From the NCBI GenBank assembly GCA_029204225.1, contig CM055095.1, positions 22,990,650-23,023,824 on the forward strand: a stretch of 33,175 bases of DNA, read 5' to 3'. Shown one piece after another: positions 11,341 through 21,562 of this stretch. This DNA is from Diphasiastrum complanatum. Its lineage: Eukaryota > Streptophyta > Lycopodiopsida > Lycopodiales > Lycopodiaceae. Both the position numbers and the translations under genes were made by a program. How positions within the stretch are numbered: the stretch's first letter is position 1; each line of letters opens with the position of its first letter. The notes under the pieces were generated by a model. The model did no database searches. It was not told the DNA's origin and saw only the letters and a list, made by a program, of their open reading frames with translations.

Positions 11341-12647
11341 GTGAGAACCTAGTGTTTTGAAAATTCAAAGCAAATTTGAATCTCAAAGTGGAAAAGGGCC
11401 TAAAAAGGAGGAGGAATTGCCCAACATTGATCTTGAACTAGCAACACATGTTGGTGTCCACATGTTTGATGTGGTAGTGGACCTTTCAACCACCTTTGCT
11501 TACTTCAAGCCCTTCATCTACTCTCAACCCCACATTTGGCTTTACTTGAGAAGCCTAGAGTGTTCTTGGCTTTGGAAGCGCCTCTCGCTTTCCCGAGGAT
11601 GCGCCTCCGGAGGCAGGAAGCAAAAAACCGAGCAAATAGCTTTGCTTCCTTCTCATACATTCATGCGTCAGGATTCCGTGGAAGTTGTGAGTCAATTTTT
11701 TTTTCTGATTCGCTGCAATTGCTTGTAGATCACTGCTCCTATCATCACGACTTCTCGTACATGCTACGCAGCAGTTCTGTTTACTACAATCAACCCTAGC
11801 TGAGGCTGAAAGATTCTCTTTAATGGTGCAAGGAGCCTTGAACAATCGAACGGGTACTTACATGATGGGATGCATGCTGTTTTGCCTTTGAATTGGGCTC
11901 CTTGCGGTGAAGATTCTGACAACATCCGTCTGTTTCTGCTGTGAAGAATGGCGCGCCTGTAAGTATTTTGATGCTCAAACAATTGCTTTACAAGGAGTTC
12001 ATACAGACTTGCGCTCTGATAGTTTTCGAGGCTTCGTATTGCTGGAAATCCTGAAAGATTCTCAATATGACTTTCTATAGAAAAACAAATTTCTTTCTCG
12101 AGAAAAAGTGGATGCAGCTTGTCTGTTTTCCAATATTATTATAGCATTTATTATCACTTTGAATAGAATGTAGTCCGGGCCTTGTGCTTCAGCTTCATGA
12201 GGATGCTCAATACTTACTTGTTTATTAGCACTTTAGAGGAGGATTACTTGTATTCACAAGCCTCATTCGCTGCTGTTTAAAATCTGTCAGCGCAAAGGTA
12301 GGCAATCTAAGAGTTTGTCATTTTCAGATTAGTGCAATTTCAAAGAGCTGAGGGAGCATGTGGAAGGGGGAAAAAAAAGTGCATAGTCTTTTCCTATGAG
12401 CCAACCACTATAGCCTGATTATTACAGTCTCTCCCTGGACTAACAATTCGGGTGAACAATACCTAGGTGCTGTGACTCGTCGCGATGATATGCTGAACTT
12501 GCTCGACAAATAGACTTTACTCTGCTAGTTTTCACCTATTTGATCCGCGGAATGTAGCTTCATTAAGAATAATTGCTATGATGCTAACGGATTCGAGTGC
12601 CATGCATGAACAACCTTAATTGCAATCCACATGCGCAGGTTGAGCCA
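11341..12647 (+). promoter_or_regulatory. Promoter and 5' untranslated region of the PLATZ gene (approximate)
   Basis: This region is free of recognisable transposons and lies directly upstream of the PLATZ coding exons, so it should hold the promoter and leader. Canonical donor-like sequences occur at 11959 (GTAAGT) and 12299 (GTAGGC). An acceptor-like GCAG ends at 12638, just before the first PLATZ exon, so a spliced leader or short first coding exon is possible. A telo-box-like AACCCTAG is at 11792-11799. No TATA box or transcription start can be fixed from sequence alone. Confidence 0.45.
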
Positions 12648-13867
12648 ATGATATCTTCGCAAGTTACGGAGTCCCGAAGGGATCCTCCTTGGTTGAAGCC
12701 ATTGTTAACAACCAGATTCTTCGTGCCTTGCGCCAATCATGAAGATATGAACAAAAACGAGTGTAATCACTTCTGCCTCAATTGTATGGGGGTTGCTCTC
12801 TGCTCGACATGTACCATTCATCACAACGGTCATCATTTAGTGCAGGTAAGGAAGAGAAATGCGGTAGGCATGAAATCCTTTCTACTGTTGTGAGGATATC
12901 GCCTAATTTACATAAATAATGAGGAGAGGTGGATTTCGTAGAGTGACGTATGACAGTCATAAAAGTTGAGTTTACCAAGATTGGTTTGGAAATTGCAGGT
13001 TCGAAGATCTTCTTATCATGATGTCATTCGAGTTTCTGATGTGCAAAAGTTTCTAGATATTACTGGAATCCAAACGTATGTTATAAACAGCGCTCGGGTG
13101 TTATTTCTCAATGAAAGGCGGCAATCAAGGCTCGCCAAAGGTGTTACTAAAATCTGTGAAAGCTGTGGAAGAGGCCTTCTAGACAGTTTTCAGTACTGCT
13201 CACTTGGTTGCAAGGTAGTCTCAATCTTCAGATATAAGAGTACATGACTTCAATTAGTGTTTTCACATTCAAGATTAATATGTGATTCGTAGAGAGAGCA
13301 TACAAGCAAAGCATAATCTGTTTTGCGCGATTGTGTAGAGTACCTCGTTGTGAACAGTTAAATGAATAGCTGGCACTGTCACTAATAATTAGTTTCGATA
13401 TGTTTGGTTTGAAACTAATTTGAATATATGCTGTCTGTTGTGCTACAATGACTAATATGCGCTGGGTTTTGCAGCTGGTTGGTTTGGATTTGCACCGTGA
13501 TATGACATTTATTTTGCAATCGAAACAACAAAATGACAAGACAGGGAGTTCTGAATATGTTGAAGATTCATATGTAAAGGGATTACGTTCCTGGAATTTT
13601 ACTCAAGGTCTGCACACCAACACTGAAGAAAATGCGTTTGAAGATGAAGTTGATGATCGAAGGAAGGTAAAGAATTTGCCCTTGCTCGAGCAAGTCTTCG
13701 GTCACGCACAACGAATGGACTCTCTCGACATGCGTGTCAGTAGAAAAGTGACAGTTCTATCTCCTCCAACACCACCTCCAACGCTCAACAGCCGAACTGC
13801 GAAACGGCGAAAGGGAGTACCTCACAGAGCCCCGCTGGGATGCAGTCTCGAGAATTACTCATTTTAA
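12648..13867 (+). CDS. PLATZ transcription factor (three coding exons)
   Basis: Plant AT-rich sequence- and zinc-binding (PLATZ) protein, a nuclear DNA-binding regulator; characterised members repress transcription at A/T-rich DNA, and maize FL3 contacts RNA polymerase III factors. Exons are 12648-12845, 12999-13214 and 13475-13867, all joined in phase 0 by GT-AG introns of 153 and 260 bases, giving about 268 residues. The domain opens PPWLKPLL (residues 13-20). The first zinc cluster is C28-x2-H31-x11-C43-x2-C46-x5-C52-x2-C55-x3-H59-x2-H62. The second is C119-x2-C122-x10-C133-x3-C137. All ligands are present. Family signatures [31 protein letters not shown] and the C-terminal [12 protein letters not shown] are clear. 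The start chosen is the ATG nearest the domain. An in-frame ATG at 12597 or an upstream exon spliced at 12639 is possible. The gene looks intact and functional. Confidence 0.93.
12846..12998 (+). other. PLATZ intron 1
   Basis: Starts GTAAGG directly after the codon for Gln66 and ends TTGCAG before GTTCGAAGA. The join [10 protein letters not shown] restores the conserved PLATZ sequence without a frame change. Confidence 0.92.
13215..13474 (+). other. PLATZ intron 2
   Basis: Starts GTAGTC after the AAG codon of CSLGCK and ends TTTTGCAG before CTGGTTGG. The splice falls right after the second zinc cluster. Phase 0 on both sides. Confidence 0.92.
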
Positions 13868-14892
13868 AAAGATCGAAAAATGTAAAATAGTTGTCGATAC
13901 AGTTGCTTTGCCGTTGCATGCTACACAGCTTCAGCCAAAGTGTATCAGAATCCCCTAACGATCAGATTTAGCTGTAATTATTGTTCAGTCATCCTGCAGC
14001 TTAATCTAAAAGATTTGGCAATTTCATATTTTTAACAATATTGTTATTATAATTACGGGTGTGATATATCAAATAGAATTTTCTTGTAAGTGGGTGTGAG
14101 AATTTCACATGAACTGCAGTCAGAACTTTCTGGATAGCACAAAGTGCTTCAAAAGTTAGTGTAATATTCCCTTTACAGTGGCAAATCAATGTGAATTTGA
14201 AACAGAGACGTATGTACCAAATGTATCGTTTAATGCATTATGTTCAAGATTATAGGTGCAATTATATCATCAATTTAATACGATCAAGAAAATTCAGGCA
14301 GATTGTATATGCTTTATACCTTACTAAAAAATTCCAGTACTGCTCATGGAGACATGCGCGTTTGTCAGGTTGAAAGCTTAAATTTTTTTAACATGACAAA
14401 CAGTAGCATTGTTTGTCGCTAGAGATCATGACTTTACAGTGTAACAGGTTAAGTACTTCCACCAATACAGTATACGAGACTGACATTTCTTAATTACAAT
14501 GGGTAAGGGATCGTCGATATACATCGTTTATATCATTTGTTGTATGGTTAGCACTTGAACCTCTTTTCTGATCTGACGGTCATGGTGGAGCTCTTAGATT
14601 AATAGACATGAGATGCTGCACTAAAAAGGACGAGATTATCAATTATAGAGTTATGAATATGTAACGTGAGCCTTGAAGGGAGCGAGTTGACTGTTTCATC
14701 GTTCCTTCCCGAATCCTGATATATATAGACTTGTGACTCGTGTATTTTGTCCAAAACGATGTATACTGAAAGTACTGTCCCTTCATCTAAGCAAACAAAT
14801 CTAATTTCGTATCGGTTACGAAGTCTTTCAGATCCAGTCTTGCACAAGGAAGGATTAACTGCGCCATGATTGCACTTACGTGTTTGAATGCA
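13868..14892 (+). other. PLATZ 3' flank, no other gene seen
   Basis: Presumably begins with the PLATZ 3' untranslated region. No canonical AATAAA is close to the stop codon, so the polyadenylation site is not placed. The short open frames in both strands show no protein signature. No transposon is recognised. Confidence 0.5.
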
Positions 14893-15110
14893 GAGGAATC
14901 GAAGAAAATGAAACGGTGCCATGTGTGGATATATGGAGGATGTGTATGATGGTGCTACAAGCTAGCCGTGGGCCCGGTGAGAGGAGTCGTCCATATCTCG
15001 ATATGGCATCAACATTATGTGACATGATCACTGATCGCAATGGTAAGTACAAGGTCCCCCCACGGATGCTTTCCTTGATGTTCTTTGCCGCCCTGCCTTA
15101 TGCTACGTAG
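14893..15110 (+). other. Possible orphan exon or short open frame, unknown
   Basis: An open frame runs from 14880 to the stop at 15110. Inside it, a GAATGCAG acceptor-like site ends at about 14892 and a GTAAGT donor-like site begins at about 15042, with open sequence between. The peptide includes CVDIWRMCMMVLQASRGPG and CDMITDRNG. I do not recognise it and no partner exon is evident. It could be an exon of a non-coding transcript, a gene fragment, or chance. Confidence 0.25.
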
Positions 15111-16279
15111 TACGATTACATCGCAATGATGATATGACCGCATAAACATGCATACGCACACTAAGTTCGAACTTGGAACTCTCTTATGAGCGCTTTGCAG
15201 TCTTTATTTTTTATGGTTGTATTTCCAATTGCTTTTACTATCAGTTTGTAATATGTATGCTCAAAATATACATGGTCATGTTTAAAGATGTAGTACTTAC
15301 TCAAAGAATGGGGTTTGAGACTTAGCCTTTTTGGTTGACGTAGCAACTAGCAACCCGGACCCAACTCACCAAGTTGCAAAGGACAATAGTAATATTTTGA
15401 ATGCTATGCAAGAGAGTTGGTGAGGATAACTTGAGGTGGTTGAGTGTCAATGAAGGCTAACTATGTGTTAAGGTTGGGCCATGAAGTTTGTAAGAAAGTT
15501 ACACATTAAGTAAAGTGTCCAACTTTCAAGAATTTTGACATTTCTTGTATAAAGTCCATTGCAAATAGGCATTCACAAGTATGCATGTATCTCAACTCTA
15601 ATGTCTAACATGATCACTAGGCATAACAACACAAGCATGCAATGTAGAACTTGCATGTGTTTTGGCTGGTGGTCTAACTACACTCTCAAATATGCATGAC
15701 ATGAGCATGCAATGTGGAGGTTATATGTCCTAAGGAGCTCTATGCATTCTTGAAGATTGGGAAGAACTCATCTAAGGTTGGTTACTCCTCTCACATAAGG
15801 CATTTGTTTTGACTAGGATGTTGTGTGTTTGATGGTAGAAATAGCTAGGCTAGCCCACTCTCAAAAAATCATAGATTTCCTTCCAACCAACATAATTTGA
15901 GTCTTTCTACACAACAATAATCACAATACATTTATGTAAAATTTTTGGTGATTTTCCTATTTACAACTTCTTGGTGATTTAAGAATCCTAAACTAGCATG
16001 CTTCTGTATATGCTAGTCTTGTCTGATCTAATAAAGTAAACAAAGGATCAAATAAGCGTTGTCATTATTTTCTGTTGAAAGTGCACTTTTTGTAAATAAA
16101 TCTGTCACAAAAAATTTCATCTCAATTTTGGCTTGTTATTTTGATTATAACGTGGATCCCTTTAGTTCAAGCATCCTTATTGATTCTTTTATTCCACAAA
16201 AACGTGTTTTCTATGAAATTTCAGAGAAATGGACTCAATCTGATCCAAGAGTGATTGGTAGCCTGGAATCTTGATCTAT
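15111..16279. other. Non-coding interval
   Basis: No gene recognised. Two partly similar stretches around 15632 and 15694 share GCATGCAATGT. The open frame at 16059-16274 has no family features and lies at the edge of the minus-strand LTR region, so it is not called. Confidence 0.5.
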
Positions 16280-16899
16280 ATCAAAACTAGCATCCAATTC
16301 TAGCTTCTACTTGGCAATTTCTATGAATCCAAGCAAGAACAACCAAATATAATGATCCAAAGGCTTCACACGTGTGAAGTACAGCAAGTGTACGGCTTGA
16401 TAACAGCAAATAAGCCTTACTAATGAAATACAAAGCATTCGTCCACAAAGAATTAGCTTAAGAGAGTGAAAACACCAAAATTGCTCCCAAATCAATGTTT
16501 CTCATCATTAACCTCACAATGGATCCATCATGGATCAAGTACACAATCATCATAATCTCTCTCTAGGCTGCTTCCAACACGTGTAGGACATCTCATTGTA
16601 CTCATCCATATCCACTTTGGATCCATATTGGTTGGGTGGTTCATGCTCCACAGGTGTCCTTTTGGTTTGCATGTGACAGGATTCTTGAAGATCTTCACTT
16701 GGCGATCGTTATACCTACAATCTAGGAGATAACTCCTAAATTGTAGGAGATATGACATTTGACTCAAATGAAATCTAAGTACAATGGATTTGAATATTAT
16801 GAGTGACATTTCACACGTGTGGATAGGTCCTCACACATGTGGATCCACATAGATATCAAACAAATTGCATTTACAACGTGAAAATTGTAAAATCTAACA
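16280..16899 (-). mobile_element. Copia 3' LTR, minus strand (left edge approximate)
   Basis: Read on the minus strand, the LTR starts TGTTAGATTTTACAATTTTC at 16899. It is preceded by the polypurine tract TTGAGGAGGAG (16910-16900) and the RNase H end of the copia element at 16925-19115. That order defines a 3' LTR. The other end, and hence the length, is uncertain. It contains repeated ACACGTGT elements listed separately. The short open frames inside are not genes. Confidence 0.7.
16368..16820. promoter_or_regulatory. Three ACACGTGT (G-box core) sites in the LTR
   Basis: Exact ACACGTGT occurs at 16368-16375, 16577-16584 and 16813-16820, with a variant ACACATGT at 16833-16840. The first lies in the 16-base palindrome CTTCACACGTGTGAAG. 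CACGTG is the core of plant G-box/ABRE elements bound by bZIP and bHLH factors. A regulatory role in the LTR promoter is inferred. Confidence 0.55.
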
Positions 16900-16924
16900 C
16901 TCCTCCTCAATTTTTACTTTGATA

Positions 16925-19115
16925 CATCTATCTACAACTCCTAAGGCTGATCTTAACTTGATAAATGAGGCTTTGGCAAGGCTTTAGTGAGTAGATCAAC
17001 AAGGTAGTTTGAAGAAGATACAACAGTTGTAGCTTGATCTCCTTTGCTTGAACCTTTTCCCTCACAAAGTGGTGAGCAATCTCTATGTGCTTGCTCCTTG
17101 CATGGAATGTGGGATTGGTTGCTAATGCTTGGCTTGATTGGTTATCACAATATATGATTGGCTGCTCCTCGGCCTCCGTGACTTGTAGCTCCACCAAAAG
17201 CCTCTTTAACCACAAGATCTCCTTGGTTGTTGATGTTAAGGCCTTGTATTCCGACTTAAGGCCTTGATGTTGAAGATAGAGATATTGTGTCTTACTTTTT
17301 GGAAAGCCAAGACACTATGCCATCACAAAGGAAGGTATCAGAAGCAATTGTGGACTTCCTATCCACCTTATCACCTGCAAAATCAGCATCCGAATATGCC
17401 CTCAAAGCAAGGTTAGATCCATGATACAAAATGCCAAAGTTCTTGGTGGCCGAGATGTACCTCAACACCCTTTTTGCATTTTTCCAATGACAAACCAATG
17501 GATTTTGCATAGATTGGCTAACCTTACCTACACTATAACTTAGATCAGTCTAGTTATAGTAAGATTAGGGAGACTATAAGTCTTCTATATAGTGTGACGT
17601 CCTCAAAGGATGCTTATCATCACCATTAGAGATTTTCATATTTTGCTCCATAGGAGTATCTACTCTTTTACAATTTTCATTTCAAACTTCTCTAAGATAA
17701 AAGATGCATATTTGGATTGACAAATTAAACTAAAATGTTTGCCTCTTGATACTTCTATTCCTAGTATTAAAAGAAGAACACTGAGATCCACCATCTTGAA
17801 CTCTTAGACAATGCTATTTTAACTTCTTGTATACCATCATGATCATTTCCACTAAGGATAATGTCATCTACATACAAAATAAGAATGATGACTTTAATCA
17901 TTAAATCTTAAGTACAAATAAGGATCATAAGCACTTACAGCAAAATTTATAGAGTTTAAGAAGGCATTCAACCTAGAGTACCAAGCTCTAGGTGCTTGCT
18001 TAAGCCCATAAAAGCTTCTTAGCAACAAACATACTTTTTCTTTTTGATCTTCCTTGATGAAGCCCTTGGGTTGCCTCATGAAGATCTCCTCTTCCAAATA
18101 GCCATTTAGAAAGGCATTAGTCACATCAAATTGAAAAAGAGGCCAATTGAAAGTAGTTGCAAGAGAAATGATCAATCTTATAGAAACTAATTTAGCAACA
18201 TGATCAAAAGTTTCATCAAAATCTACTCCCTTGGTTTGCAATCACCTCTGCCACTAGCCTTGCTTTATATTTGATGATGCTTCCATCTTGGTTGTACTTC
18301 AATCTATAGATCCATTTTTACTCAAGTGGTCTTCTTCCATGAGGAAGATCCACAAGCTTCCATGTATGATTCTCCATAAGAGCATCATACTCCTTTTGCA
18401 TGGCATCTCTCCATTCAAGTGACTCCATAGCATCTTCAAAGCAACTCGGGTCATCAAGCATACTATGTTAGAAAAGTATAAGAGGTAAGAGAATGAAGAT
18501 CTTCCCTTTGTTCGCCTTTGTCAATATAGGTGAGCCTTGATGGCTCGGCCTTCCTTCTTATAGATCTTCTTGGAGCACTCGGGTCTTGAGGTCATATGAA
18601 GGCTCCTCCTCAAATCTTGCAAGATCCTTGACATAAGAGAGATTAGTAGCACTTTCATTCATCTTGTAGTAGTTACCTTCATCATATGTAACATCTCTAC
18701 TCACTAAAATCTTTTTAGTGATAGGATTATAGACTCTATATCCCTTGCTATTTTCACCATAACCAACAAAGAGCCCTTTTATGGAATCCAATGTAGAATC
18801 ATCCTTCTTTCATGTATCTAATGATTGAAAAACTTAGCAAGTAGATCCAAAGATTCTAATATCTTTGAGATTTGGCTTCTTACCAAATAGAGCCTCATAA
18901 GATATTATGCCTCCAATGGGCTTACATGGAAATCTATCACATAAGTAATTTGCACAAGTAATGGCCTCTCCCCAAAATGACTTAAAGATGAACCTAGCCT
19001 TAAAGCTTTTGCACACTCACAAAGAGTTCTATTTATTCTCTCGGCTATACCATTGTGTTGAGGGCTATAAGTACATGTAAGCTCTCTTTTAATACCATTG
19101 AAGGATAGAGAACTA
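16925..19115 (-). pseudogene. Ty1/copia pol remnant (integrase, RT, RNase H)
   Basis: Minus-strand polyprotein read from 19115 leftward. The integrase C-terminal half has YSPQHNGIAERINRTLCECA (about 19070), FWGEAITCANYLC and YEALFGKKPNLKDIRIFGS (to 18834). The integrase tail has FVGYGENSKGYRVYNP and ILVSRDVTYDE (about 18750-18650). RT follows with FDETFDHVAKLVSIRLIISL, FQFDVTNAFLNGYLEEEIFM, YGLKQAPRAWYSRLNAF (18241-17894) and the YVDD box (complement of 17863-17874). RNase H has RVLRYISATKNFGILYHG, DADFAGDKVDRKST (17500-17350), CDNQSSQALATNP and HARSKHIEIAHHFVREKV (about 17150-17040). Stops and frameshifts interrupt it at many points. Gag, protease and the integrase N-terminus are missing; the break is at about 19110-19120, where unrelated gypsy-type sequence begins. 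It is the internal part belonging to the LTR at 16899. Confidence 0.92.
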
Positions 19116-20635
19116 TATATAGACTTTTTTTGGTAGGAACTCGCAATTTCACTTAGAAATCGTCCTCGGTGTCCACAATTTAATAATGATGGTCACGAAT
19201 TTTGAGGCAACGTTCTGAGGGTCCACAAATTCTTGTAACTGATTTTTCTATGCCAAAAGAGAGAAAAAAAGACTGATAGTGCAAAATTGTGTCTGATCAG
19301 AATTCGTAGAGATGACAGAGAAATCGTGGCAATCATTTTAAGCTCTATCGAATTGTCTGCGAATTCTGAAAATGGATATCTAATGAAAAAAACTACATTT
19401 TTCTATTTTCTTGAAATTTTTTTCTCTGAGACAGAATTCGCGGAGGCCAAAAATGAATTGTGCACTGTAAATAATGGGTCAAGCGAATTCTATCTGAGAT
19501 GCATTGGTAAGGGCTTCTTTGAGTTGATTAAAGACGACGCGTTGTTCATCCGTCCATTTGGGAACTACAACTACTTTGTAGATTAAGCGTGCTTTGTTAG
19601 CGAAATAAAAAATAAAGCACCAATAGTAGTTGGCGTGGCCAAGGAAAGAGTAAACTTCACGTATCATACGTGGTTCTTGTAGATTTTGAATGATAAGGAT
19701 GTTTTCAGGGTCAGTGGCAATGCCATTTCGTGAGATAATATGTCCTAACACAATACCATGGGCTACCCAAATCCCTCCTTCAGTCATGAGACATGATGCA
19801 GAATACAGATGAGCAGGACAGTACCGTACTTGGCAAAAGGGCAGTTTGCTTGCAAAATGGATAGTGTAGGACAAAAACTGGTCTTTTTGGATGTGATAGA
19901 ATTTGCGGACAGGCTGAGAAATCGTGGAATGGCAGATAATTCTAACTATAATACTCGCGAATTCTGACAAAGAGTTCTAAATGTCAGAATAGTGATTTTT
20001 TTAGATTTTTTGGGAGAAAATTGGAGTATCAGAATTCGCGGGTAGGACAGGGAAATCGTGCTCTTTGAAAACAAATTCTTAGGCTGGATGGCGAATTCTA
20101 ACAGAGAGGTTTGACTAGCAGATAGGGAATATGAAAAAAAATGTGATTTTTTGACTGTAAACGGGCAAAATCTCTGAGATAGAATTCGCGGAGCTGCTGG
20201 AGGACTTAATCTGATGAGATTTAGCCTTAGTGAAGCCGGCAAATTCTAGGACAAAGATTTGGGTGAGAAATAAGGGATTTTGATAGTATATCAAGCTGTT
20301 TTCTCAAAATCTGACTGTGGTCAGAATTTGTGAAGGTTTTAAAATGAAAGATCAGGGTCTATTAGGGCTGCAGACAGGCTGCCAAATTCTGATATACCTT
20401 TTTGGTTGTGAAAAAGGTCACTTGGGTCACTTCTTTTGAAGAAAATGCCCAAGTTGACTCTTTTGTTGCTTTCCCCCATTGAAGAAGTTGCTCCGCAGCT
20501 CGTGTAGGACCTGGAGAGACGACGCGTGCTGTTTGTTGGTAGATATAGACAAGTACACAAGCAAACATACAACACGGAAGCAAAAAAAACACAAAAAAAG
20601 GAGAAGAAGCTAGGTAAAAAAAATACTTAAAAAGT
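19116..20635 (-). pseudogene. Ty3/gypsy remnant: leader repeats and RT fragment
   Basis: Minus-strand gypsy-type element remnant between a primer-binding site (20636-20648) and the truncated copia integrase. The only coding homology is an RT fragment at about 19800-19500, with GIVLGHIISRNGIATDPENI, EVYSFLGHANYYW and PKWTDEQRVVFNQLKEALTN, the segment that follows the RT active site in gypsy elements. RT active site, RNase H and integrase are absent. Most of the rest is a diverged tandem repeat with AGAATTCGCGG/CGCGAATTCT motifs (listed separately). The arrangement implies a large deletion joining the 5' leader to a piece of pol, or a non-autonomous derivative that carries a captured RT fragment. 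Confidence 0.75.
19298..20392. repeat. Diverged ~140-bp tandem repeat with CAGAATTCGCGG...CGCGAATTCTG cassettes
   Basis: Cassettes of about 60-72 bases start with (C)AGAATTCGCGG or variants at 19298, 19432, 19898, 20030, 20181 and 20322. Each ends with CGCGAATTCTG or a variant, roughly the reverse complement of its start. Three also carry GAAATCGTG inside (19320, 19919, 20051). Starts are 132-151 bases apart except across the RT fragment (466). Spacers are T- and A-rich. Confidence 0.75.
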
Positions 20636-20648
20636 GGCAACGGCGCCA
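20636..20648 (-). other. Gypsy primer-binding site
   Basis: On the minus strand this reads TGGCGCCGTTGCC, the sequence commonly found just inside the 5' LTR of plant Ty3/gypsy elements, where a host tRNA primes minus-strand DNA. The LTR end CTTCCAACA lies one base upstream on the minus strand. Direction agrees with the RT fragment at 19.5-19.8 kb. Confidence 0.8.
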
Positions 20649-20649
20649 A

Positions 20650-21562
20650 TGTTGGAAGTAAATCTGGTTTGTCAATGTTTGGCTAGATCTACTCACGATG
20701 TGGTGTAGTATAGAGAGGATCGTCCGCTTTCTAAGTTTTTTACCAAGCTTTAGACGGAGTGCGAAAATAAAACAATGATGAAGCACTAAGGCTTACCCAA
20801 CTAGTGTTCGAAATAGAAATGAAATTAACTAAGATGACAAAATACAAAACCTTACTAAGGCTTACCCAACTAGCAAGGTGATTAAACTAAATCCTAGATT
20901 AACACCCAAAGGTAATAAAATGAGATTGCGGCTAATACTAAGCAAATAAGCAGTAATGAACATGCCACAATAAAACCGATGAAAACGAGGCAAGAGGAGG
21001 CCCGAGCACCTTCCCTCAAGCTATGCACCTTGCCAAGGGGAACACAAATGAAATAGAATGATAATTCTCCAAAATAGAGAGCAAGATAGCTTAATCTCAA
21101 AAGTGTCGTTTACAATGCAAATACCTCTCCTTTTATGGCAAGGAGGGTCTTCCATAAGTGTCTACTAACTTATGGGACTAATCTGTTTCTAGCCTTTCTA
21201 GAATTTCTAACTTAGGATTTAGAACTTCAAATTTCTTAACTTAGGAAAACTTAAGATAAAATATTTCTAGTCTTAAGTTTCCTAAGTCTAACTTCTAAAT
21301 ATAAGTTTAAGCTATTTTATTATTATTTAAGCTTCTACTCATGGACTTACAAAACACATGTCATGGCTGAAGTTTTTTGACATACTCATACGTGGTCTTA
21401 CAAAACACATGCCACGGAGTTTTATTTCTTTTTCTTTTTTTTATTTTCTCTGTGTTAGCACAGTTGCTAACAAAGGGTGCTGAGCCCACTATACTTGATT
21501 CACCACCAGGAGCACTCTGAGTTTGTCCGTTTGGGGACCACACTCCTTAGTGAAGTTGCCAA
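20650..21562 (-). mobile_element. Probable gypsy 5' LTR (outer edge approximate)
   Basis: The inner edge is set by the adjacent primer-binding site; on the plus strand the LTR begins TGTTGGAAG at 20650. The outer edge is placed near 21562, at TTGCCA before TGTTAGC, but this is a guess because no second LTR is available for comparison. An 18-base direct repeat TAAGGCTTACCCAACTAG occurs at about 20789 and 20856. Open frames inside have no protein signature. Confidence 0.55.

Noticed and set aside
11555-11845. Overlapping open frames on both strands upstream of PLATZ
   Set aside because: No family signature and mutually overlapping; better explained as leader or promoter sequence of the PLATZ gene.
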